Below the pieces are notes generated by a model. The model saw only the letters and a program-made list of their open reading frames with translations. It ran no database searches and had not been told where the DNA came from. Positions 42,987-51,058 of a stretch of DNA of 64,000 nt are shown in pieces. Position numbers and translations under genes: made by a program. The stretch is from contig DASXES010000019.1 in the NCBI GenBank assembly GCA_036489975.1, positions 29,762 through 93,761 of the forward strand, in the 5' to 3' direction. The number at the start of each line of letters is the position of its first letter. The first letter of the stretch is position 1. This DNA comes from Roseiarcus sp036489975. Lineage in GTDB: Bacteria > Pseudomonadota > Alphaproteobacteria > Rhizobiales > Beijerinckiaceae.

Positions 42987-43478
42987 TCATCCGGGGTCGC
43001 GTCCGGCAGTTTGAGTGCCTCTTGGGTGAAGGAACTTGATCGCGTCTTGGATGATGAAATAGAGGTTGTGCAGATCAATTCCTCCCTCACCAACGGCGGT
43101 CGGGTTGAAACCACACATCTCTAGTAGTCCCTTCCCAAACACTAACGCGGATAGCCGAAGTTTCCCTTGTTCGATGGGCTCCTTTTCGTCGTCGCTCACA
43201 ACGTGCTTGTACTTGTGCGCAATCATATCGACGATCCTGAATTCAAACGACTTCTTGCGCCATTTGCTTCTGAGGTTGCCGGGTGTTTTCGGATAGGTAA
43301 CACGGTCGACCGCATGGCACACGGCGACGCAGGCTTGATAGGCGAGCCTCGCTGAATGCGGGCTATGCTGGAAATCGAGAAATGTAGGTTCCACCGTGTC
43401 CCTGAGATATCGCTGCAACACGTTCACAGTCACCAGCCTTGAGGGCCCGTAGCCGAAGTGCACACAGGTCGCGGACAC
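42987..43478 (-). CDS. Hypothetical protein of the repeat-flanked islet
   Basis: A 163-aa frame starting at GTG 43478; a stop lies a few codons upstream, and no ATG exists near the N-terminus, so the true start may be an internal GTG. The sequence is rich in aromatic and charged residues: 'VLQRYLRDTVEPTFLDFQHS', 'ARLAYQACVAVCHAVDRVTY', 'EFRIVDMIAHKYKHVVSD' and 'GIDLHNLYFIIQDAIKFL'. It appears to be an all-alpha soluble protein without signal peptide. No family is recognised. Codon use is less GC-biased than the rest of the window. It lies 49 bases downstream of the secreted-protein gene on the same strand, inside the direct repeats. Confidence 0.6.
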   Translation of the reverse strand: MSATCVHFGYGPSRLVTVNVLQRYLRDTVEPTFLDFQHSPHSARLAYQACVAVCHAVDRVTYPKTPGNLRSKWRKKSFEFRIVDMIAHKYKHVVSDDEKEPIEQGKLRLSALVFGKGLLEMCGFNPTAVGEGGIDLHNLYFIIQDAIKFLHPRGTQTAGRDPG

Positions 43479-43527
43479 CGCGCCTCGACATCAAGGTCAC
43501 GTTCGACCTTTGGCCTCCCTCCTTATT

Positions 43528-44004
43528 TTATTTTAGGTCACTGTTAGTACAGATGCAGTCGTACATAATGAAACCCTCTGTATTTGGTCGACCTTTAATC
43601 ATGAACGCCGGGCCATAGCGGGCCGGGTCGCCTTTCGGGACAACCGTCACGTCTCGTTCTAGCGAATCGCGCCACGCAGCACGGCCAAGGGCGTGGCCTG
43701 TTCCGGCGTGGCCGAACGCGTCATAAGTGAGCACCGGGACGATGACGATCGCCTGCAGATAGTATGTGTGACGCTGAATATCGGGGCCGACATCATCATC
43801 GCTGCCAGACGGTAGCACCGCGAGGTTCTCGATCGTGTCCACGGTTTTGCTGTCGGGGTAGAACTTGAGGATGTTGTAAACGGGTGGTTCGCGCACCTGC
43901 GTCTCGCATGCATAGGTGGTGTCAGCGAAAGCCGCGTTGCTGAGCGGCGCCGCGACCGCCATGACAGCGGCTGCGGCCAATTCGACGGCGATCCAGATCC
44001 GCAT
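43528..44004 (-). CDS. Secreted protein of unknown function in the repeat-flanked islet
   Basis: The ATG at 44004 has AAGGAGG about 7 bases upstream and opens a 158-aa protein with a signal peptide ('MRIWIAVELAAAAVMAVAAP', cleavage probably after 'NAAFA'). The mature part has 'TTYACETQVREPPVYNILKF', 'IQRHTYYLQAIVIVPVLTYD' and ends 'IMYDCICTNSDLK', with three cysteines. I recognise no family; it seems a small periplasmic or exported beta-rich protein. It forms a two-gene unit with the gene at 42987-43478. Base composition and the flanking repeats suggest acquired DNA. Confidence 0.68.
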   Translation of the reverse strand: MRIWIAVELAAAAVMAVAAPLSNAAFADTTYACETQVREPPVYNILKFYPDSKTVDTIENLAVLPSGSDDDVGPDIQRHTYYLQAIVIVPVLTYDAFGHAGTGHALGRAAWRDSLERDVTVVPKGDPARYGPAFMIKGRPNTEGFIMYDCICTNSDLK

Positions 44005-44077
44005 CACGAAGCCTCCTTGGCCTTCTGCCGCGCCCCGAGGCAAAAGGTGACGGCGGCGGAAGGCCACCTGCCGCGAG

Positions 44078-44137
44078 GCCGCCCCAAAGCGGGTGGGAGC
44101 TTATCCGGCCGTCACGGAATGGGGATGGGGCTGCGCG
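44078..44137 (+). repeat. 60-bp direct repeat, right copy
   Basis: Same orientation as 42842-42901, with two mismatches; the copies are 1,236 bp apart start to start. This copy covers the last 12 codons and the stop of the PIN-like gene (stop at 44101) plus 23 bases beyond, so the left copy looks like a duplicated gene end left at the other junction of an insertion. Confidence 0.9.
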
Positions 44138-44706
44138 CGGGTCACCGGTTCGAGACGCGCGCGCCGGATCAGCGCCGGCGTCTTGACGTCCTCGGGAGCG
44201 CCCTCCTCAACCGCATAGTCCTGGAGATGCAGCAGGCAGAGGCGGTCGCCGCGTCCGGCGTCGGGCGAGCACCAATCGTCGAAGGTGAGGAACTCGAGGT
44301 CCGGCACGCCGATCGCCTCCTTGACCCACAAAGCCGAGGCGACCTGCATGGCGTCGCCGAGCGACAGCGTCCGCGGTTTTCCTTCCTGGCCGTCGCCCGG
44401 CATCAGCCATTTCGCATCGCGGAGCTTGGCCACACGCAGCATTGCGTTCGGGTCGGGCGTCACCAGGGTCGCCAGCGCCCGGATATAGCGGGTCAATTCG
44501 AACAGGGTGGCGAACCGCCCCGGAACGAACATCGAGGGCCTGAGCTCGGCAAACAGGACGCTGCTGACCCATACGCGGCGCTTGTGGACGGCGGCCTCGG
44601 TCAGGATCGTCTCGACGAACTGCTCCGCCTCGCCCGAATCTCCGTTCGCGTGCCGCAGCACGACGCTTGAATGGAGGAAATGCTTGTCGCTACTCGACGC
44701 AATCAA
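44101..44706 (-). CDS. PIN-like domain protein with an altered first aspartate
   Basis: A 201-aa protein starting at TTG 44706, with GAGGA 8 bases upstream, and overlapping the upstream gene by 17 bases. The PIN fold is suggested by 'KHFLHSSVVLRHANGDSGEA' at the N-terminus, 'VWVSSVLFAELRPSMF' (acidic residue 2), 'LRDAKWLMPG', 'LSLGDAMQVASALWV' (acidic residue 3) and 'LEFLTFDDW' (acidic residue 4). Where PIN nucleases have Asp ('LDSS'), this one has His ('LHSS'). A PIN nuclease would cleave RNA; activity is uncertain given the change. The tight coupling to the 275-aa partner suggests a two-component module. Confidence 0.72.
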   Translation of the reverse strand: MIASSSDKHFLHSSVVLRHANGDSGEAEQFVETILTEAAVHKRRVWVSSVLFAELRPSMFVPGRFATLFELTRYIRALATLVTPDPNAMLRVAKLRDAKWLMPGDGQEGKPRTLSLGDAMQVASALWVKEAIGVPDLEFLTFDDWCSPDAGRGDRLCLLHLQDYAVEEGAPEDVKTPALIRRARLEPVTRAQPHPHSVTAG

Positions 44707-45517
44707 GATCGTTGTCCTCGTCGGTTGAGGGCGCCAACCGCAGCGACCCCCGGATGTCGATGGCCGCGCTTACGTGGGCTCTTTCTTCTATCGTGAGCAC
44801 TTCTATTCGCTCGGGAAGTTGGCTGTCGCCAGTGTAAATCGCCCTCCCTGTGACGCAAACATTCTTGTTGCCGAAGGGGTTGAGCGCATCTTCGCCCTGG
44901 GACTTGTCCAAAACGCATTCGATATGCGTCGTCCCCGCCGGCAGCATCAGATCGCCGGTCCACACCGCGCCGCGATAGTCGATTTCATCCAGCCGCCCCT
45001 CGAACGACATGATTGCGCTGCCCAGGAACCAGTTGTCCGCCCGCACCCCGTCGTCCTTGGTTCCGACCCGGTCGACCTGGCGGCGGAAGAAATCATCGAT
45101 CGGCAATTCCGTCTCGTTGAACTGCGCCAGCACGTGAAAGTTCGGATCGAGCGCCTTGACGATGCGGATGAACGCCCTCGTCATCCGCGGATGGCGCACC
45201 ACCGTCTGGTAATCGCTGCGGTAGATGCCCTCGGCGCAGCGTCGGAAGAACTCGATCGCCGACGGACCGGTTTGGCCATACGCTCTTCGTTTCTCCAAAA
45301 TACCGAATTCGTAAGGATTGAGCGCCAGTTGGGAGATCAGGAACTCGCTTGATCGCGCTTTGGGCTGAAGTTCGCGATCCGTCACCAGGAGCGCCGTCAG
45401 AAACGCGTCGAACGTCTTCTTGAACAGTTCGGCCGGAATCGGTCCAAGGTCGTAGTCGCGCGCCTCGACCGGCCGGATCACGACACGAATTTCGTTTGCC
45501 CCGATCAGGCTGCCCAT
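44690..45517 (-). CDS. Conserved hypothetical partner of the PIN-like protein
   Basis: The ATG at 45517 has CAGGAGC 5 bases upstream and gives 275 aa. Features: 'LFKKTFDAFLTALLVTDREL', 'LALNPYEFGILEKRRAYG', 'AIEFFRRCAEGIYRSDYQTV', 'FHVLAQFNETELPIDDFFRR', then a beta-rich second half with 'WFLGSAIMSFEGRLDEIDYR' and 'GTTHIECVLDKSQGEDALN', and a closing 'IDIRGSLRLAPSTDEDNDL'. No family is recognised. It is much larger than usual antitoxins of PIN toxins. It overlaps the PIN-like gene by 17 bases, so translation is probably coupled. A TA-like or other regulatory role is inference. Confidence 0.68.
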   Translation of the reverse strand: MGSLIGANEIRVVIRPVEARDYDLGPIPAELFKKTFDAFLTALLVTDRELQPKARSSEFLISQLALNPYEFGILEKRRAYGQTGPSAIEFFRRCAEGIYRSDYQTVVRHPRMTRAFIRIVKALDPNFHVLAQFNETELPIDDFFRRQVDRVGTKDDGVRADNWFLGSAIMSFEGRLDEIDYRGAVWTGDLMLPAGTTHIECVLDKSQGEDALNPFGNKNVCVTGRAIYTGDSQLPERIEVLTIEERAHVSAAIDIRGSLRLAPSTDEDNDLDCVE

Positions 45518-45649
45518 CGCTTGCTCCTGTCCCCGGACCCTACCATGCCTTGAAAGGCGGCGACAGAGCGGCCAAGCGCCGGCGGGGATAAGCCCATCGG
45601 GCCGCAAAGCCGACTTCCTTAGCGCCCGTCCGCACTATATGGGCTCTTC

Positions 45650-46714
45650 ATGATGCGCGTTCTTGGCATTGAGACGACCTGTGACGAGACCGCCGCGGCG
45701 GTCGTGCGGCTCAAGCCCGACGGCACGGGCGAAATCATGGCTGACGAGGTGATGAGCCAGATCGCCGCGCATGCGCCGTTCGGCGGCGTCGTGCCCGAGA
45801 TCGCGGCGCGCGCCCATGTCGAGATCATCGACCTGCTCATCGCCCGGGCGCTCAAGCGGGCGGGCGTTGCGGCCGGGGACCTCGACGGCGTGGCGGCCGC
45901 GGCTGGCCCGGGCCTCATCGGCGGCGTGCTCGTCGGGCTCATGGCGGGGAAGGGCGTGGCGCTGGCGACCGGCAGGCCCTTCGTCGCCGTCAACCATCTC
46001 GAGGCGCATGCGCTGACCGCGCGCCTGACGGAGAAAGTCGCCTTCCCCTTTCTCGTCCTCATCGCATCGGGGGGGCATACGCAGATCCTCGCGGCCAGGG
46101 GCGTCGGCGACTACGACCGGCTCGGCGCGACGATGGACGACGCCATCGGCGAGGCGTTCGACAAGACCGCGAAACTGCTGGGGCTGTCCTTTCCCGGAGG
46201 GCCGGCGGTCGAAGCGGCGGCGGAGGGCGGCGATCCCACGCGATTCGCGCTCCCCCGGCCGTTGCTCGGCCGGCCGGACGCCGATTTTTCCTTGTCGGGG
46301 CTCAAGACAGCGGTTCGTCTGGCGGCGGAATCCGCCGCGCCATTGCGCCCGCGCGACATCGCCGATCTCTGCGCCTCGTTTCAGGCGGCGGTGGTCGATG
46401 TGGTCGAGGACCGCATCCGCGTCGGCTTGAAGCTCTTCCGGCAACGCATTGGCCGCGCTCCAACCGCCGTCGTGATCGCGGGCGGCGTGGCGGCCAACAG
46501 GGCGTTGCGTGAGGCGCTGACTCGTTTTTGCGCCGAAACCGGTCTGCCGCTCGTCGCGCCGCCGCAGAAGCTCTGCACCGACAATGGCGCGATGATCGCA
46601 TGGGCGGGGCTCGAGCGGCTGCGGCTGGGAATGACCGATCGCCTGGACGCGCCCGGCCGGCCGCGCTGGCCGCTCGATCCCAAATCCGAGCGCGCGCTCA
46701 ACAACAAAGCCTGA
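45650..46714 (+). CDS. tsaD: tRNA threonylcarbamoyladenosine transferase TsaD
   Basis: Adds the threonylcarbamoyl group to A37 of ANN-decoding tRNAs, with TsaB, TsaE and TsaC. The 354 aa show 'VLGIETTCDETAAAVV' (ASKHA phosphate-1), the metal-binding histidines in 'FVAVNHLEAHALTARL', 'FLVLIASGGHTQI', 'DYDRLGATMDDAIGEAFDK', 'KLLGLSFPGGPAVEAAA' and 'LCTDNGAMIAWAGLERL'. ATG at 45650, with another immediately at 45653. It stands alone and converges on the small glycine-zipper gene with 7 bases between the stops. Confidence 0.97.
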   Translation: MMRVLGIETTCDETAAAVVRLKPDGTGEIMADEVMSQIAAHAPFGGVVPEIAARAHVEIIDLLIARALKRAGVAAGDLDGVAAAAGPGLIGGVLVGLMAGKGVALATGRPFVAVNHLEAHALTARLTEKVAFPFLVLIASGGHTQILAARGVGDYDRLGATMDDAIGEAFDKTAKLLGLSFPGGPAVEAAAEGGDPTRFALPRPLLGRPDADFSLSGLKTAVRLAAESAAPLRPRDIADLCASFQAAVVDVVEDRIRVGLKLFRQRIGRAPTAVVIAGGVAANRALREALTRFCAETGLPLVAPPQKLCTDNGAMIAWAGLERLRLGMTDRLDAPGRPRWPLDPKSERALNNKA

Positions 46715-46721
46715 GGGGCGG

Positions 46722-46964
46722 CTATCCGTTCGGCTTGGGCGCCGGCTCGGCCTGTGCGGGCGGGGCTGCCTGCTCCTTCGCCTTCTCATGGGCGAGATGA
46801 TGGCCGACAATGCAGCCGCCGATCGCGCCCATGACGCCGTGATGGCCGGCGTAGTGACCAGCGACGCCGCCGACCACCGCCCCTTTCAGGCAGCCCTTGG
46901 CCTCCGCGGGGGCGGACGCAGCAGCGGACGCGAGAGCGATTGCGGCGAGGATTGCGTATTTCAT
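46722..46964 (-). CDS. Small exported glycine-zipper protein
   Basis: The ATG at 46964 gives 80 aa: a signal peptide ('MKYAILAAIALASAAASAPA', cleavage about residue 22), then 'LKGAVVGGVAGHYAGHHGVM' and 'GAIGGCIVGHHLAHEKAK', a glycine-zipper helix pair with several histidines, and a Pro/Ala tail. Proteins of this type are found in the periplasm or the membrane of many alphaproteobacteria, with unknown function. The longer frame from 47138 is not supported by any signal. Confidence 0.75.
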   Translation of the reverse strand: MKYAILAAIALASAAASAPAEAKGCLKGAVVGGVAGHYAGHHGVMGAIGGCIVGHHLAHEKAKEQAAPPAQAEPAPKPNG

Positions 46965-47213
46965 GGATCGCGTTCCGTTGTTGCGCGGACCCAGACTTGG
47001 GCGGCGAATTCGCCATCTGGTTTCCGCATCAAGCGTTGGCAAGGGGCGGAACCAATTTTGTCGGCGCCGGGCGCTCGCACCCGCCCATAAACATTGCAAT
47101 CGGGCCCGCCCGCGACTATACAACGACTTTCCTCTCAAGTTTGATCCGTTGACGCAGCGTTTGGGCGCAACCGCGAGCGCGCGTGGAAACGATCATCAAG
47201 GAGCTTTTCGATC

Positions 47214-47939
47214 ATGAGCGACGCCCCATTGATGCCGAAGGCGACCGCGGTCTGGCTGGTCGAAAGCACCTCGCTCACCTTCGACCAGATCGCCGAGTTC
47301 TGCAAACTGCACCCGCTCGAGGTGAAGGGAATCGCTGATGGCGAAGTGGCGACGGGCATCAAGGGCTATGATCCGATCTCGACCGGCCAACTCACCCGCG
47401 AGGAAATCGCCGCAGCGGAGCGGGATCCGAACCGCCGCCTTCATCTCCTGACGTCGAAAACGCGCACGCCAGAATTCAAAAAGCCCCGCGGCGCGCGCTA
47501 CACCCCGCTCTCCCGCCGGCATGATCGCCCGAACGCCGTCCTGTGGCTGTTGCGCAACCATCCCGAACTCAAGGACGCCCAGATCATGCGGCTGGTCGGG
47601 ACGACCAAGCATACGCTTTCCGCCATTCGCGAGCGCACCCACTGGAACTCGGCCAATCTTCAGCCGATGGATCCGGTGACGCTGGGGTTGTCCTCGCAGA
47701 TCGACCTCGACTTCGAGGTCAATCGCGCCGCCAAGGAACGCCCCAAGGTCGAGGAAGACCGCAGCCAGACGCTCGTGTCGGCGGAGATCACGACCGCGCG
47801 GCCCGCCCCGGCCGCTCCCGCAAGCCAGCTCGAAGTGTTCGGCGTTCCGACCGCCAAGCCCAAGCCGACCGACGAGAAGATCGACGTCAATTCGGTGTTC
47901 GGCAAGCTCAAGGAGAGGGCGCCGCCCGAGGCCGAATAA
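47214..47939 (+). CDS. trcR: Cell-cycle transcriptional regulator TrcR (DUF1013)
   Basis: A 241-aa alphaproteobacterial protein. The N-terminus 'MPKATAVWLVESTSLTFDQI' followed by 'AEFCKLHPLEVKGIADGEVA' is the DUF1013 signature, with 'ISTGQLTREEIAAAERDP', 'YTPLSRRHDRPNAVLWLLRN' and 'MRLVGTTKHTLSAIRERTH' (helix-turn-helix-like). TrcR binds RNA polymerase together with sigma-73 in Rhodobacter/Caulobacter-type bacteria and promotes transcription of cell-cycle genes. It is a single gene; a tandem repeat follows 18 bases past the stop. Confidence 0.95.
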   Translation: MSDAPLMPKATAVWLVESTSLTFDQIAEFCKLHPLEVKGIADGEVATGIKGYDPISTGQLTREEIAAAERDPNRRLHLLTSKTRTPEFKKPRGARYTPLSRRHDRPNAVLWLLRNHPELKDAQIMRLVGTTKHTLSAIRERTHWNSANLQPMDPVTLGLSSQIDLDFEVNRAAKERPKVEEDRSQTLVSAEITTARPAPAAPASQLEVFGVPTAKPKPTDEKIDVNSVFGKLKERAPPEAE

Positions 47940-47957
47940 GCTGCGGAGCCGGGCCAG

Positions 47958-48026
47958 GCCTGCCTGCAAGAAACCTGCCTGCAAGAGACCTGCTGGCAAG
48001 AAACCTGCCTACAAGAGACCTGCGGT
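47958..48026 (+). repeat. 15-bp tandem repeat (4 full units and a partial)
   Basis: Units of the form acctgcctgcaagaa / acctgcctgcaagag alternate, giving a 30-bp higher period; the units differ by one to three bases. It lies between trcR and the histidine kinase gene. No open frame needs it: in one plus frame it would encode Lys/Pro/Ala-rich residues, in another a pentapeptide-like series, but neither joins a start. Confidence 0.8.
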
Positions 48027-48138
48027 CCGCGATTGGACCCGAATCACGGAAGGCTCTAGAATAGCAGGCTTGGCCGGTGTTTGACCTCGAATCGCCGGGA
48101 CGGCGCGGCGCCGAGGATGAACGAACGCGCGCGGCTTT

Positions 48139-49986
48139 GTGAGCTTCGCAACGATGCGGGTCGGACAGGGGAAACTGGCGAAGCCGGCCCAATCCGGCGA
48201 GACGCTGCAACGAATCGGCTCGGCGCAAACGGAGGCCTTGTTCAAGGCCGTCCCGGTTGGCGTCGGCGCGGCCGCCGTCGCATCCATTCTTCTCCTCGCG
48301 ATCCTCCGTCGGCTTGGGTCCGCCTCCTGGGGCGGACCGCCGTGGAGCCTCTTCGTCGTCGCCTGCGCGCTCGCTCACATCCTGCTCGCCAGGGCATACG
48401 CCCGGGCGAGCCCGAAGGGCGACGAATGGCGAAAATGGGCGCTCTGGTGCAGCGCCATCAGTCTCGCCGAGGGTGTGGCCTGGGGCTGGGCGCCGATCGG
48501 TCTGGCCACAGGCGGCCTGGAAGTGGAGCTGGTCGTCCTTGCCGTGACGCTGGCCATCGCCGAGGGGGCGGTGGTCGCCTTCGGCGCTTACTTGCCGGCC
48601 TTCTACGCCCTGTTCTTTCCAGCAACGGTCCCGTACGCGCTGGTCAGCGCCCTCGCCTCCGATCCCCTCGAGCGCCTGACCAGTCTGCTGATGCTCGTCT
48701 TCATCTGCGCCATCGCCGGCCTGGGGTACATGACGAACCGATCATTCATCCAGATCGTCGGGCTCAGGATCCGCACTGAGGAGATGGCCCTCGATCTGCA
48801 AAAGCAGAAAGACATCGCCGAGCGTGAACGGGAGATCGCTGAAACCGCGAACGTGGCCAAATCGGCCTTTCTCGCCGCCGCGAGCCACGACCTTCGCCAG
48901 CCGATCCACGCGCTCAGCATGTTCGTGGGCGCTCTCGGCAGCGTACCGATGGCGCCGGAGGGTCGCCGGATCGTCGAGCAGATCGAGGCCTCGACCCTGG
49001 CGATGGACGGCCTTTTTTCCGCGCTTCTCGACGTTTCGCGGCTCGACGCGGGCGTGGTGTCCGTCGAAAAACGGGCGTTCGCCATCGGACCGGTGCTCGA
49101 GCGCCTCTGCCGCGATCATCAGGAAGACGCAAGGGCCAAGGGCGTCTCGCTGGTCTCGAAACGATGCTCGGCGATCGTCTGGACCGACCCCGTGCTGATC
49201 GAGCGCGTTTTGCGCAACCTGGTGTCGAATGCGGCTCGCTATACCGAGCGCGGCCGGATCGTGATCGGCTGCCGGCGCCGGGGCGCCGCGGTCGCGATCC
49301 AGGTGCTGGACACCGGGCCGGGCATTCCGCTCGACCAGCAGGAGCGGGTGTTTCAGGAATATTACCAGCTCGGCAATCCCGAGCGCGATCGAACCAGAGG
49401 CCTCGGACTGGGCCTTGCGATCGTCCGGCGGCTCGCCAATCTCCTCGACTGCCGGCTCACGCTTCATTCGCGGCCCGGCCGCGGCTCACTCTTCGAGGTG
49501 ACGGTCCCGCTCGCCCGACATCCCCCGCCCGCAGCCGCGCCCGAGCCGGCAAATGGCGCCGCGGCGTCCGCGCGAGGGCTTGTCGTCGTGGTCGACGACG
49601 AGCCGGCGATCCGGGACGCGGCGCTCAGCCTTCTGACCGGATGGGGCTACCAGGTGATCGCGGTCGGCTCCGGCGACGAAGCAATCCAGCGCCTCTCCGC
49701 CAGTCCGGAAAAGCCTGCTCTGATCCTGTGCGACTACCGCCTCCGCGGCGGCGAGAGCGGGCTCGCCGTCGCCGACCGGATTCGTTCCGAATACAACGAA
49801 ACGATACCCGCGATCCTGGTCACCGGCGACACCGCGCCCGATCGTCTGGCGGAAGCCGAGGCCAGCGGTCTTTTGCTCATGCACAAGCCCGTATCCAACG
49901 GCAAACTGCGGGCGGCGATCGCCAACCTGACTTCGGTCGCGACAGCGGACAAGGAGGTCGAAGCGGAGCTGCCGACCGTCAAATGA
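48139..49986 (+). CDS. Membrane-bound hybrid histidine kinase with receiver domain
   Basis: A 615-aa protein (GTG at 48139; ATG at 48154 also possible). Residues about 40-205 hold five or six membrane segments with no recognised sensor domain. A coiled coil leads to the HisKA box 'FLAAASHDLRQPIHALSMFV' with phospho-acceptor His250, then the ATPase with 'RNLVSNAARYT' (N box), 'IQVLDTGPGIPLDQQ' (G1) and 'TRGLGLGLAIVRRLAN' (G2). A receiver domain follows ('VVVVDDEPAIRDAALSLL', acceptor Asp532 in 'LILCDYRLRGG'). The stimulus is unknown. The gene converges on a LuxR-type response regulator, its probable partner, and the two stops overlap by 8 bases. Confidence 0.93.
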   Translation: MSFATMRVGQGKLAKPAQSGETLQRIGSAQTEALFKAVPVGVGAAAVASILLLAILRRLGSASWGGPPWSLFVVACALAHILLARAYARASPKGDEWRKWALWCSAISLAEGVAWGWAPIGLATGGLEVELVVLAVTLAIAEGAVVAFGAYLPAFYALFFPATVPYALVSALASDPLERLTSLLMLVFICAIAGLGYMTNRSFIQIVGLRIRTEEMALDLQKQKDIAEREREIAETANVAKSAFLAAASHDLRQPIHALSMFVGALGSVPMAPEGRRIVEQIEASTLAMDGLFSALLDVSRLDAGVVSVEKRAFAIGPVLERLCRDHQEDARAKGVSLVSKRCSAIVWTDPVLIERVLRNLVSNAARYTERGRIVIGCRRRGAAVAIQVLDTGPGIPLDQQERVFQEYYQLGNPERDRTRGLGLGLAIVRRLANLLDCRLTLHSRPGRGSLFEVTVPLARHPPPAAAPEPANGAAASARGLVVVVDDEPAIRDAALSLLTGWGYQVIAVGSGDEAIQRLSASPEKPALILCDYRLRGGESGLAVADRIRSEYNETIPAILVTGDTAPDRLAEAEASGLLLMHKPVSNGKLRAAIANLTSVATADKEVEAELPTVK

Positions 49987-50614
49987 GGCCCAGCTCGCGG
50001 GCGAGATTCGCGGCCTGAGTGCGGTTGACCACGTTCATCGCCTTGAAGATCGCGGTGACATGAGCCTTCACCGTCTTTTCCGAGAGGCCGAGTTCGACGG
50101 CGATGGCGAGATTTTTCCGCCCTGCGGCCACGAGGCGCAGGACCTCGACCTGACGATCGGTGAGGGCGCCCGCGTCCCGTCGCGCCTCGACCCGCGCCGG
50201 GGCCGGAGCCGGGAGGACCTCGTCGAGGATCAGCGCGGGCACATAGATTTCGCCGCTCATGACCAGCCGGACCGCCGCGAGCAGCGTCGTCCGGCTCGCC
50301 GATTTCGGCACGAAACCGAGCGCCCCATGCGCGAGCGCCCGGCGCGCCGTATGCGCATCCTCGGCGGAGGACAGCACGATCACCGGCAATTCGGGCCGCG
50401 CGCGTCCGAACTCGGCGATCGCCCTGAGCCCGTCCAGCCCGGGCAGGACGATGTCGAGCACGACAATGTCGAGGTCGGCGTGCTGCGCGACAAGCGCAAG
50501 CGCCTGCGCGGCGTCCCCGGCTTCGAGAACCGCCGTGCCGGGTCCAACCTGCCGGAGCAGGGTCGCGAGCCCGTCCCGGACGACGGGATGATCGTCGACG
50601 ACCAGAACCTTCAT
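49979..50614 (-). CDS. LuxR/NarL-family response regulator
   Basis: A 211-aa protein from the ATG at 50614. The receiver domain has 'VLVVDDHPVVRDGLATLLRQ' and acceptor Asp54 in 'DIVVLDIVLPGLDGLR', with Lys in 'FVPKSASRTTL'. The C-terminal HTH reads 'LTDRQVEVLRLVAAGRKNLA' and then 'ELGLSEKTVKAHVTAIFKAM'. It binds DNA when phosphorylated. A TTG at 50623 would add three residues. It is convergent with the hybrid kinase (8-base overlap of the stops), an arrangement often seen for cognate pairs. Its target genes are unknown. Confidence 0.94.
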   Translation of the reverse strand: MKVLVVDDHPVVRDGLATLLRQVGPGTAVLEAGDAAQALALVAQHADLDIVVLDIVLPGLDGLRAIAEFGRARPELPVIVLSSAEDAHTARRALAHGALGFVPKSASRTTLLAAVRLVMSGEIYVPALILDEVLPAPAPARVEARRDAGALTDRQVEVLRLVAAGRKNLAIAVELGLSEKTVKAHVTAIFKAMNVVNRTQAANLARELGLI

Positions 50615-51058
50615 CGACTCCAACCATTGGCTGTGGCGCCCGCCGCAAGCAAGTGCGCGCGGACAATCCGAATCCGGGCCGTTGGCCGCAAGACCGTCTC
50701 GAACCCTTCGTCCAATATACTTCTGGACATAAAGAACTCAAAATCTGCGCGAGACGGAGGCTGAGGGAAACGCCGGCGTCTCACACGGAAGTCCGGAAAT
50801 GGGAGCAATCCTGGCCAGACCGCCGCCCGGCGCAATCCGAGCCGCAGCGCCGTTGGCGAGCGCGCGCCGGTCTGCCGCGGCTCAACCCGGCGTGACGGCG
50901 CTCGGCCTCGCTGGCCCTGAAGTTCGCGGGCTGCAAAGCGTCGCGGGTTAGCCTGCCGCGTGATCCGCGACCGCGCCGAAGCGAAAGACCGCCTCGATAT
51001 GAGGGTCTTTCTGTCTTTGGCTTATGAAATCCGCGGGGATGGGCGCCGGCGTTTTCCT
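50615..51058. other. Intergenic region without a recognised gene
   Basis: Lies upstream of the response regulator and downstream of an acyltransferase gene, both on the minus strand. It holds the regulator's promoter region and a stem-loop at 50984-51010. Short frames in both directions show no motif. Confidence 0.45.
50984..51010 (-). terminator. Stem-loop downstream of the acyltransferase gene
   Basis: AAAGACC and GGTCTTT form a 7-bp stem with a 13-base loop, 49 bases past the stop of the acyltransferase gene at 51059. No clear T-run follows, so it is only a candidate. Confidence 0.3.

Noticed and set aside
47958..48026. Possible CRISPR array
   Set aside because: The repeats are 15 bp with no unique spacers between them, so it is a simple tandem repeat.
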